Translations under genes and position numbers: made by a program
Notes under the pieces: generated by a model
Databases searched by the model: none
What the model was told of the DNA's origin: nothing
The model's input: the letters and a program-made list of their open reading frames with translations, nothing else
Shown here: piece by piece, positions 12,223 through 24,200 of the stretch
Position numbering within the stretch: position 1 is the first letter of the stretch
Layout: every line of letters begins with the position of its first letter
DNA from: Chrysomallon squamiferum
Lineage: Eukaryota; Mollusca; Gastropoda; Neomphalida; Peltospiridae
Length of the DNA: 64,000 nucleotides
Direction: 5' to 3'
Assembly (NCBI GenBank): GCA_012295275.1
Contig: CM022672.1
Span: forward strand, 19,500,894-19,564,893

Positions 12223-15200
12223 GTTGTAATGGTGCCAAACATTTTATATAACTGTACCTGATTTCCATAACAACATGAACCCTCCATATGTGACATCACT
12301 TTCATTTTCCCCAACTGCAGTTCTTTTGCATATAGTTTTAGCAACTGTTGATTAACTCTTATAGACAAGTTTGATTTTAAGTTTAACATATAAATTAATT
12401 AGTAAATGTAGATGTTTATTTATATAAAATATTATTGTTGTTATGCAAAGCTAAGTTAAGATTGTGTCAACCATACATATCTAGTACACATGTAATACCT
12501 GGAAATGGCTTACATGGAAGTTTACAAACTGTATTTTTCAAAAGCTGCAGAACTTCAGCAAGAATTTACTCGATACCGGGGTATGACAGACGTTGATGCA
12601 TTGCTGGCCAAACAGCTGCAGAAAGAAGAAGAACTGAAACAGAACAACAACAGACAACAGGTAGAATACATAGCACACAGGTGTACAGACATTAACAAAT
12701 AAGCCAGAATTCTTTTATTTTTTTTTTCTTCTTCTTCTTCTTCTTCTTCTTATTTTTTTAAATTTGGATGAATAATAGCTTATTTTCTTCTTTTTAATAT
12801 TGAATACTAATTTTTATAAGGTAAGGTTAGTATTTTGATACATGTAAATGGTCATTTGCAAATATATAAAATGTGTTTAGGTCTTTCTCCTCACCATTAT
12901 ATATGTCCACATTAAAATGTAGTAGATTCACAGAATTCACTATATCAGTATGATTGTTTAGAAATGCAACTATTTAAAATTGTATCTAGAAAAAACCACA
13001 ACAGGTTCAGGATCACTTTACTGACATTCCAAAATTTTGAAATCCGGGCAACAGAAATGGTGATACATTAAAGTTTTGGATACACAATTAAAATTATTGG
13101 ATAAAAGACCTGCAGACCATTAGTATAAGCTGTAAATGAAATATAAATGGAATTCATGAATTCTCAAGCTATCTTCTTGTATTCCAAAATCTGAAAGCAC
13201 TTCAGGTCTCAACCTTTATGCAAAATAATATAAATGAAAGATTGTACTGTTTGATACATTCTGCTGTTTAATTTTTCCTTTCACACTTGTTGAATTCTAA
13301 ATTTAGTAGAATAATCTTAATCGTTGTGGTGGTTTGTATTAAACAGTGTTCAACTTTCTGTGTCAGATTTAATTCAAAAATCACACTTAAAAGGGTTTTA
13401 AAAGCCCATATGTCAAGTCCTTTCTGGTTAATTGCAAAATGCTGATTGAAAAAAGTAACATATGTTAGCAGCAGGTTTCCTTTCTCATTTAACTGTTTTC
13501 AGCTATCTTGATGTATCAAGAGTAGCTTCTGTTGATTTCCTTTCTTATTATCTGTATTGTTCATAAATGACTACGTGTCAACATACAGTCAATTTAGAGG
13601 ATAACATTGATATATTTCAGCATCAACGATTAATGGCACCTCAGCTTGCAAACAGTCAAAGAGCAGGTATGCCACTGCTAGGAATGCATCCTTTTTTATT
13701 TGAAAACCTTGGTAGAGAAAGACCACGTAAGTTATGATTATTATTATATTTTTTTCATTTACTGCAAGGATGTTACAATTAATTACTGTTATGATAAACA
13801 AGATCTGTCCTTGTGTATGGAAGTTAGAGATATCAAGTCATAGAGTATCCACATTTGTCTGTTGACAATTACAGAAGTTTTGATTATTATATTTATTTTT
13901 TCATTACTGCAAGAATGTCACAATTAATTACTGTTACAATAAGCAAGATCTGTTTTTGATAAGCAACATCTGTCTTTCACGCAGTTACTGAAGTTAGTGA
14001 TTTTATGTTGTATTTTGATTGGACTAGGAAGGGTACCTCATGTACTACAAAGACTAATCACAGAGGTACAAGGTAAGTTGTTTTTAAATTTAATTTTTTT
14101 TTTCATTTACTGCAAGGATGTTATGAATAATTACTGCTAATTATATGGTAAAGAAGATCTGTTCTTGTGTATGAAGTTACAGATTTCAGAGTAGCCACAT
14201 TTGTTTTTCGACAATTACAGACATTAGTGATTTCTGTAGTACATTGATGTATTATGATACTACTGACTTATGTTGTATTTTGACAACAATTGTGGTGTGA
14301 TTTCAGAATTACCTGCAGGAGAGAATCATCCAGTACAATTACTCATGGCCAATGAACCTGAAAACTTTTTTGTTTTTATGAATTTAATGGTGAATATTCT
14401 CTTTCTTTTCCAGTTAGAATGAATTTATAATTGTTTGAATTCAGTTAATGTACTAAACTTGGTGAAAAATGTAAAGAAGTGTAGTTAAAGGTTAACATAC
14501 AGAAATTTGAAATCAATATTATTCCATTCCAAAGAGTTTTAAAAATATTATTATGTTAGCATTTTACATTTGAACTATTTAATTTATTTGCTTGTTTATT
14601 TATTTTAATTTTTTAAGTTGTGTGTGTTGTGCTTTCTTTTTTCTTTCTTTTTTCTTTCTTTCTCTTTCTTTTCTCTCTCTTAACTGTGATAAAGACATGT
14701 TTAATTTCTGCAGTAATTTGTAAAAAAACATTCCATATCAGCCAATGTGCCATCATTTGAATCATCAAAAGTCATGATACAGTTTTTCCTGTCATTGGAA
14801 AAGATCATATAAAAGGTCACATACTGCTGATTGAGTAAAAAATAACCTGTTTAATCTTAACTTCTATTGTGATATGTTTATACTTTCCACCTGCATTAGT
14901 GCTTTCATTTTTTGTTTTCTTGGGAACCATATCGGATAGGGTATAATAAAAAAAATACACGTAAAAGCAGCAGCACTTTAAAAAATGCAAGCGCATAATC
15001 TCAGTGAAAAAGCTATTGAGCTGCAACTGTATAGAATACTAAAGGCCCTAATTCATGATATATATTTGCTAAAGGGCAGGTCTATAATTCTTACTCGAGC
15101 TTGGTTTTGACTTGAGCATCTATTCTTATCTTTACTAGATGTTGATGTCAAAACTGAGAAAGCTTGTCATGGCGCATTGCTGTAGTTCGTAACTCATGAC

Positions 15201-16909
15201 ATTATTCATAAACTGAGACGAAGATTGCCCAAGATATGGTTCATAATCCAATTTGTTCGTGCTTCGAAGCAATTGTAACCCAAGGTTCCACTGTATATGG
15301 ACATTAACATGTTTATGTAGTTGCAAGTCCAGATTAAAATTTTTTTATTTTTAAAGTATAAAGTACATTGTTAAATAAAGTATTTCTTGCTTTTTAATTT
15401 TTTGTTGCTGTTGTTATCTTGCTCCAGCGTGATGCACAAATGCTTGCGGCTGTGTTGACAAATAACCATGGAAATATGGTTGTGCAAGATGTAGACCTTA
15501 ACGATTATGATGTAAGTTTTGTGTTTTATTATTTAAAAGTAAATCTAGAATTATTTATATCTACAGGACTAAGATAAAGTGAGAAGCAGATAGATAACAA
15601 AAACCAGTTTCATTTATGTCATAACTTTTATTTGCAGAAGGTATGTGATTGTATTATATAATGTTCTCATTTTTATTGTATTTTGGTTTAAAAAAAACTA
15701 TGTAATTTGTGTGTGTGTGGGTTTTTTTTGTTTGTTTATTTTTGTAATAGATTGAAAGTAGGAATGAATGTTGATTATTTTAAAATCATGTGCTGAATTT
15801 ATATGATGTTTTTATGACAAATGTCAATCTTTTTCTTTTATATTTATGTTTTTATAATTTAATATATAAATATATAAATAATAAATAAAAGTTAATTATA
15901 GCTCATTCATTTTTTTTTAATTTTTAATTTTTTTTTTTTTTGTTCATAATATATAGACAGTAAGAAAATACAGATAATAATGACACTAAATAAATGACTT
16001 GTAGGCTTTGTGGGACCTAGCTGAAAGTCTAGGTGAAGTGAAGAACAATGGAATGACTGAAGAAGAACTGTCTGAATTGCCAACCCACCGCCACAGGGAT
16101 AACAGTGCTAAGAATTCAGAGTGTCAGATATGTCTCTCGAAGTTTGAAAGAGGAGATGAGCTAAGAACATTGCCATGTACTCACGAATACCACACATCTT
16201 GTATAGATGAGTGGTTAAAGGTAAATTAAAATATCATACATTATAGTTAAATATATAATATATATTGTGCTACATAATTTATATGCATGTAGAGACAGAA
16301 ATCTTTTTTTGGTTAAAGGTAAATTAAAATATCAAAACTAATATCAATACTAAGATATATGTATATGTGTATACACATTTTTTTAATTTCTATGTATTTA
16401 GAGATAAAGATTTTCATTTTTTTTTTTTTTTTTTTTGGTTGAAGGTTAATTAAAATATTAAAATGCATAATCATTATTTTTTTTACTTTATGAGTATTTA
16501 GATATTAAGGTATTTTTGAAAGATAGTTTTTATGGTTAAAGGTAAATTAAAATATTAAAAGATGTTAGAAATATATTTTTTAATTTATAAGGATTCAGAG
16601 AAAATTTTTATTTGTTTAATTTTTTTTAAGCATATAATGTATAGTACATCACATTTAAAAATATTACTTTACACCGATTACTTACACAGATTAAATCCAA
16701 ACTGTGATATCCTTTCCTTCACATCCAAAACTGTGCCTTAAAAAAACCAAAATATTTTAAAATGACATTTCAAACTAGGACTTGTTTGTTTTTAATTGTT
16801 TATAATTTAATATTTCTCTTTTTTTTTTCATTTTCTTTCTTTTTTTCTTTTTTTTTTGCAGAGAAATGCCACTTGTCCTGTCTGTCGAAATAACATCAAG
16901 TCAAACTGA
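9435..16909 (+). CDS. RING-H2 E3 ubiquitin ligase with multiple MIU-like ubiquitin-binding motifs
   Basis: Coding exons: 9435-9675, 11169-11399, 12551-12660, 13621-13726, 14028-14072, 14307-14389, 15428-15511, 16005-16220, 16862-16909. All have GT-AG borders and compatible phases, giving 387 residues. The start is the first ATG after an in-frame TAG in the same exon. The C-terminus is a C3H2C3 RING (C340, C343, C358, H360, H363, C366, C377, C380; core LPCTHEYHTSCIDEWL), the E2-binding fold of the RNF6/RLIM/RNF38 type. The N-terminal half holds acidic helices of the pattern DExLAxxLQxEE at about 23-35, 45-57, 121-133, 138-147 and 173-185, with a weaker one at 35-47. This matches the MIU (inverted UIM) ubiquitin-binding consensus. 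The middle (190-300) has no domain I recognise. Inferred role: a ligase that binds ubiquitin chains while ubiquitinating targets. The exact orthologue is unknown. Exon 5 (45 bases) is small and phase-preserving, so it may be skipped. Confidence 0.9.
10655..10728. repeat. (ATT)n microsatellite in RING gene intron 1
   Basis: ATT/TTA run with one TTG interruption. Confidence 0.93.
12185..12219. repeat. Poly-T tract in RING gene intron 2
   Basis: Run of about 30 T. A poly-A run at 11599-11622 lies in the same intron. Confidence 0.9.
12719..12751. repeat. (CTT)n microsatellite in RING gene intron 3
   Basis: Pyrimidine-only CTT run downstream of the exon 3 donor. Confidence 0.85.
13727..14240 (+). 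repeat. Three tandem copies of an intronic unit surrounding exon 5 of the RING gene
   Basis: The unit TTTCATTTACTGCAAGGATG..ATTACTGTT..AAGATCTGT..GTGTATG..ACATTTGT..GACAATTACAGA begins near 13752, 13899 (truncated) and 14102. The first and third copies each start a few bases after a splice donor (GTAAGTTATG at 13727 and GTAAGTTGTT at 14073). The 45-base exon 5 therefore sits between two copies of the same downstream-intron sequence. Confidence 0.75.
16205..16560 (+). repeat. Four tandem copies of the exon 8 donor boundary of the RING gene
   Basis: The real exon 8 end TGGTTAAAG|GTAAATTAAAATAT (donor at 16221) recurs as near-identical copies with donor-like GT at 16319, 16445 (TGAAGGTTAAT) and 16542. 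Spacings are 98, 126 and 97 bases. Each copy is followed by similar AT-rich sequence with GTATTTAGA or its relative. Copies 2-4 contain the last residues of the exon and an intact or nearly intact 5' splice site but no matching acceptor. Confidence 0.85.
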
Positions 16910-19900
16910 GGAGAATCCAAGACACAATACCTGTGATAATTTACAAACAAACTAAAATATTTTTAATAAGTGTGTCCGTTTTTACAATCATTTTTTTAAT
17001 ATATTTACACATTGTATTCTCCTTCAGTGAAGTTGTTTTAAAATATTGCACCTGAAAGCACTTGTTATTACCATGATTACTGAAAATATTATGATACACA
17101 AAATTTGTTGTATGGACTTTTAATATAAAGTTAGTTGTTTATGTCGTTTAAAGGGAAGTGCTTGGCGAAAAATAGCAAAATTTGAATGAATAAAATAGTT
17201 TTTTTTAATTTTTGACATGAGCATTTAGAAAATGTACATAAAAAAATTTACGGGTTTTTAGCTAAAGTCAGTGTATATGCACAGACTACATAATAATGAT
17301 GCATAACATAATCCCTGTAGCCATATTAAGTGGAAATATGGTTTATAAAATTTCTTCTTTTTTTTTTTAATCATCTGTTTTTTTGTACTTTTTTAAATTA
17401 TTTCTTTTGAAGTATGTAAACAAATATTAATTTCTTTCTCTTATTTTGTAGAAATACATGACTATTATGAACCTGAGCAGTTTGAATAATATGTATTTAC
17501 TGGTTTGATTTGGAGAGGTTAATGAAATAATATTTTAAAAAAGCCAAAAATAAATATAACCATTTGTCATAAAAAAAAATTAAAAAATAATATTAATTTT
17601 TTTTATGGTAACAAAAGGGGATTATTTCCATCAAATTTCCATTCTGTAACTAGAAATACAGATTTTTTATTTTCGCCAAACATCTCCTCTTAAAAATAAT
17701 AAATAATAATGATAATAGTTAATTATCTTTTCATATCTTTTTTTTTATGGTCTTTGTTTGATTTTAAAATTACATTTATAAGTTCAGGGATTTAAGTAAT
17801 TTAAAAAGGTTATAATTTATCAAGTTAAAAAATATGAATGGTGAATTAGATATTATCGTGTACCTTTATTCAAAAAATTTGTATGAGACATTAACTGCTT
17901 ATAGTAGTAATAAAGTTTTTATTGAAAAGTTTCAAACAAATGTTAAGATTTCATTGCCATTTGTGTGAGCTGTGATGATGCATTATAAATTTTTTAATAT
18001 TTTTTTTTTTGACTATTTACTTATCTGTGTTTTTTAATTTAATTTTATTTTATTTAAAATTTCAATTTTCAAAGTATGAGGGTGATAATATATTTAATGG
18101 ATGTTTCACTTTCAATTTCGTTAGAGTAATAAATTTAAATGGAAATTAATATTTAACAGTTGAAGAAATTATGGGCTGTTTAAATCACACAGTGAATGAA
18201 AATGGTGCAGTAAATGAAGGTTATGTCAATAATAACTGGTGCAGAATTATACAGAAACAGTCCTAGCATATTTTGTTCTGTCTATATATAAGTTCATATA
18301 TAATTTCTATTGTCTCAACACTTTAGTTACAGAATTAGCAGTGAAAAATTATCAAGCACATAAACAGATTTCTTGTTCTTTCTTTGATGCACATATTATG
18401 AATATGTATTTATGTATATGTGTGTGTGTGTGTGCATATAGTTGTATATGTATATCTCTATCTATCTATCTGTGTGTGTGTGTATATATATATATATCAT
18501 TAATATGGTTAAATTATATGATGCAAAGAGCTTTAAATTAGGCTTTGCTTCAAAATAAAATTAAAATAAATCCCAAAAAAGTATGACACAACTTGAAGCA
18601 CATAAATGCATTACTGTTTATGACTTATGATCATATATAGTAATTTCTACTTTCACTAGATTCCAAATCACTTAGGAACCCAAGCCATCCGAGTACATGT
18701 GTGTTTTTTGACCGATGACATCGAAAAGTACAGTATACAGGGCTTTAATTTAATTTTTTGAGCACTTGCCTTTCATATTTAAAAATATCATTATGTCATG
18801 TTTGCTGGGATGCAACAGTTCTATTTGTGACAGAATAAAACGGCAGCATTCAAATGTGTCCTAATTTGTTAATAAAAACAGGGTTAATGTAAAATGAAGA
18901 AAATAATAACTTGTAAATACAAAAATATTTTTAGATCATTTAATGATTTTGCCACAAGTATTGTTTAATTAAATGTATACATATATGTGTGTATATATGG
19001 TACATTTGTTTATTATGTGAGAATTTCATAATATTTTTCTTTTTTATTCAAAATATACTTTTATAAAATGTTAAAAGTTAAAAAAAGACAATTAAGTTTT
19101 GATTTGTTTTGTTTTTTTTGTTTCTGTAATTTTGCTTTTTTACCATTTATGTTTATGGTTGTGAGTTTGAAATAGTGCATTGAAAAAAGTACAATATTAA
19201 TATTAATGTTAATTGTTCTATTCATTTTAAAATTTATATATATTGTTATTATTATTATTATTATTTTTTTTATAAATTAATTTATTTTTAATTTCATGGA
19301 GATAAAGAAATTGACATCAATGCAGTAAAATATCTGCCACAATACAAATACTTAATCAGTGTGTTTCTTGCTTGAACCAGTTAATAATCTCAAGAGACTA
19401 TAAATTCTGTAATTATTAAAAGTAGGTAATGAATGATATCTGAGTAGTAAAACTAGTTACTTCACATAGCCTGGTTTATTATATGTGCTATATATTTGAA
19501 TGGAATAAATATTAGTTTTATAACACCTCTGAATGGATTATTCTCACCAAAAACATATATTTTGTGTTTTCATGGATCTTTAGAAACACTTGTATGCAGT
19601 ATGTAGCCTTAGATAAACTGCAGTTTAAACACAAATATCTGATATTTTATCTTTCTTTTGATGCAATCATTTGTCAAGTATTCATTGGCAATTACAACTT
19701 GGATATTAAAATGAAGTAATAAAAATTATTAAATAATATCTGAAATGGGAAACAGTAAATCCATAGGCTAATGTAAAAATACCAGTAAATCACTATCCTG
19801 TACTATAAACTGATTTTGGAGAAATGAGATTGAATGTGCTACAGCTACTGTTTAAATAGGGCTATTCTTGAAAGAGCAGTGTGCAAACTAATCCACAGGT

Positions 19901-21266
19901 TAATTTATTTAAAGGAATTTTTTTCCATTTAGTTTCATGTTTTTGATTATTTAACATTCATAATATTCACTTCTGACATTTGCAAGTCAGTGTATCCTGG
20001 CACTCAGATATTGTTAAACATTCAGCTGAAAGAATGAAATATAATTTTTAAACAATATTTATGTTCAGTCTGTTACCCTCTCTAATGTTATTTCTGAAAA
20101 TTTCTAATAAAATTTGTTAATCTGATATCAAGTAACAGGCATTCCAAGTCTACAATAAAAAAAATTCCAAAACTGTTTATGATTTGTTTTGATTATTTAT
20201 TCATTCAATTTTTACCAACGATACATAAATGAGTTAATTTATCCGAACAATTGATATAAAAAAAACAAGACAGGATTCTAGAGGCAATGTGTGAAGGCAA
20301 GAAATTTTGTTCAGCAGTTTAGAATTACATGCCTCTCTTCTGAAGCAAAACAACTTTTTTTCTTTTTTTAGGGGACAACTTAAATATTTATATATATATA
20401 TATATATATGATGTAGGAATGTGTAATGGAACTAAACAATTTTGACATTAACATATTTGTCATTTTAAAAAATTACTGTCTATGGCCTTTAAAAATGTCA
20501 ATTATTCAAAACATATAGAGCTGTGTTAGTTTGTATTTAAAAGCTATGATCTAAATAAATCCCAAAAACTACTCAGCACTATACAAAAATGTTTATTATA
20601 AAAATGTTTTTGTTAATAATTTTGTTAATTTGATTTGCTGTGAAAAAAGAGTGAGGAACTGTCAACATAATTTTTCAGAAGCACTATTAGCTGATACAGG
20701 TACTTATTGCTTAGTTTACTATTTTTAAGGCACATAATTTTATTGTTACAAATAAAGAACATTGCTCTCTTATAAATGCTGTCAAGGTAAGTATATCAAA
20801 TATTAGTGAAGGTAATGAAGTTACAATTCAGTTTTTATATTTATTATTATTTATTATTTAATTATAAAAATTAACAAAAATAGCCAATTGCAATAAATCT
20901 TATAATTTATCAGTTTTATATTTGTGAAATAATGAAAATCTGCAGTTTATATAGTTCTGATTTTAATTTTTTTTTTTCAAAATCCAATTAAAAAGCAAAG
21001 AGACTTTTCAAAGCCAAACATTTGGAAATATATTTTGCAGATATTGTTTAATTGTCTCTTAAAAAGGTTAACCTACAGAAATAAATGTTATGTTCCTTTC
21101 ACGTCATTAAATAAAATTTAATGATCACATTGCACCAGTGTCAGTTATTCAGCAGTAAGATATGAGTAGATGAAAAAGTTCCCAATACAATACCATAAAA
21201 AGATTAAAAAATTTAAAAAATGTAAGTTTGCTGCACTGGTAGCATCCAGAGAGCAACAAAGTGAGT
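16910..21266. other. Intergenic/3' UTR region between the RING gene and PRDX6
   Basis: AT-rich with no coding exon recognised. Candidate polyadenylation signals for the RING gene include AATAAA at 17909-17914. Short microsatellites occur at about 18418-18496 (TG/TA), 19242-19264 (TTA) and 20388-20408 (TA). The two genes converge here. Confidence 0.6.
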
Positions 21267-24200
21267 CTATGGATGTGGTGTAAATCGAAGGTATGGCTTC
21301 CCTGAAGGAACTTTGGTTTCCTCAAATCCTTTTGGAAAGAGCTTTTTTGCTTCGTCATTACTAAGACTAGGAACCACCATGCACTTGTTGCCAGGCTGGA
21401 AAGAACATTAATAATGATTAACAAAAATTCACTCCTGTATAATACATTTTTTTAAAATTTAGGTCCTGAATATCAATAATGATTAATAAAAAAACTCTAG
21501 AGATATAATTTTTTATTATTTTTAATTAACTTTTGTACAATACCATATTGTCTTTCTTGTGACCAATATGGAGACTCAACAAATTTTAAAATTTAAAAAA
21601 AAATAAATAATTAGTTATTAAAATCAAGCTAAATGTCTAAAGTAAAACTAAATTATTTCAGTTTAACTTTTAAATACTGATATTTTAAAAAAATAGAAAT
21701 AACAAAAATACTGAAAAGTATAAATGACAATATCATAATATGAAGAGACAGGAAAATGAAATTCAATTTTAATGTTAGTTATGTTTTATTTATTTCACAT
21801 ATTTTGTTAATAGTCTTATCATAAAAAGGCAGAAAGTGCTTTGCAAATTTTATTTTGAACAATAAAACTTGGTGACGAAGGAATAATGGAGTAAATGTAT
21901 TCATGCTTGACTGACAAACAACCCTGTTTTATTTTATGGACAGCTTTGACTTGGTAAACATGATGCAATAACTATCTTTAAAACAGAGCAAGTTTTTGAA
22001 ATAGCTTCCTGAGAAAAGAAAAGTAATATGCCGGTGAACCTGTTTCAGAGTGGATTTTAAAATAACAAATGTAATGCAGCTATGGCTATAAATATTTACA
22101 TTTTAAAAATCCATAAATGTCAGCAAGCATCTCAGAAGATAAATATTTAAAAAGTCATTACTGTGTCCTTAGATTATGTATAGTAAGAAACATTAGAAGT
22201 CCTGGTACGTTTACACAGCAATTATTATTTTTTTGTAAAAATGTATATACTTTATGTTATGTACTTAAAAGCATTTAAAAGATGGCCATACTCCAGGTAC
22301 TTCAAGTATATTTTGAATAAAAGATTTGAAAACATGTAAAGATATTATGTACACTGTGGCAGGTAATTAGTACCATTGTTCCACAGATGTGGAATCGCAA
22401 AAAGAAAATAATTAACAATATAATATACAAAAAGTGATATTAAGATATTTTATCAAATATATTTTTGTATTTTACTATATAGCATTAGTAATAGCCTGTT
22501 TAGAGGTAATTCACATGAAACCAGTTGCAGTATTTACAGAAACAGTCAGGCCAAACTTTTACGCTGTTAAAGAGAGTTAATGACCTTTTTTGCTGCTTAA
22601 TACAAATAAATATATTAACATACATACTGGCAAAAATATAATATATTACAAATGATAGGCATTATATCATCTAGTAAACACAGAGTTAGTTATCGGGTGC
22701 AAAATGAATCATAAGAAATATACTTAATGTCATGGTGGAATGCTCTAATTTTGTTAACTTCATTCTAAGATGCTGTTAAATACTCTGTACAGACTGTAGT
22801 TACAACACTGGCTTGCCATATTTCTTTAAGTCGATCTTTAATGGGCCAAGTTGGATGCTACACTGAAGATGGTGTCAAAATATGTTTGTTTTTGTAAATT
22901 CTTGAAACAGCTTTTTTATTTGTTAATTACTGATATTATATTATTACTCTAGTTATGAAACTTAGTAAGAAAAAATTATATTTGACTTGAATATTTTGTT
23001 AACTTCTGTTTTTCCAGAGTTAAATTATACGGAGGTGCTAGCATTTTTATTTCAGCATTTTCCATGCAATGGACGGTCATAAGTTGAAATAAAACTGGAG
23101 TTTTTTCAATAGCAAATAGCAGTAATAATAACATTAATAATAATAAATAAATAATAATAATAATAACCATAACAATTCTTTTCCATTTATTAATTTATAA
23201 ATATTTTTTCAAAAAATATTTCTAGACCCTGCAAACACAGACTGACTAGGATATCTTGCCAAAATTGCAGTTAAACAGTGAAAGTGCAGAACATCAGCTT
23301 TTCGGATTTAAAAATATTAAATTGCTGATTTTATTTGTTAAAACAAGCATCACTTATTATGCCACATATTTGTCAATTCCAATCATTTGGTAAAAGAGCA
23401 CTGTTAGTTCCATTATGTGACAAATGCAGAGCAATGCACACTGGAACATAACAATCAATAGCTTAGGGGGGTGCATGTTGCTTCCTCCACCACAAATAAA
23501 AAAGAAAAAGAAAATTCCTGGATGTACTATATTAACTGTTATGCGGTGGGTTATTGCAGCGAGTTTGTCGTGCCGTTTAAATGGCTTGAACTGGTATGTT
23601 AAAGTCTTGCTTCTACCTTCCAGTCCACAGGAGTTGCAACTTTCTTAACAGCAGTCAGCTGCAGACTGTCAATCACACGAAGGATTTCACTGTAAAGAGA
23701 TAAAATACAAGCAGCTGACAAATAACCTGGTTTTTTTATTTAATCCTTCAACCTACCATGTCATGTACCTATACTAACTTAATTTACAATGTCAGCAATA
23801 ACCTATGATTCAAATGTATTTTACCCCCAAAACGTCCCATGAGACTACTGAATATAGCAACTTTGCAATGGTTTTGCAATGATCTAAATCAAAGTGAACT
23901 TCATGTTTACAAAAGTGAGAATTATTAATGATAACTAGTAATCAGAAAAAATATACATATAAAAAAAATGAAATACCCAGTACCTAAAATATATTTAATT
24001 AGGAAGCATACAAATATATCAGAAAATACACAAATGTTATCACATTCTTTATTGTAAAAGATCGTAATGAATCATAAAAACAATTACAAATGGTTTGATC
24101 CCAAAATGTAAGAAAGGAAAAGAAATATTTTAGTGCAAGTTAAAATGGAGTTCAACATTATATTAATATTAGTTTTTATATGTCTGTCATGAGTATCTGA

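Noticed and set aside
13003-13200. Possible diverged copy of the ATTATCCGG MITE (TTGAAATCCGGGCAAC)
   Set aside because: Only short scattered matches, with no paired ends or target duplication.
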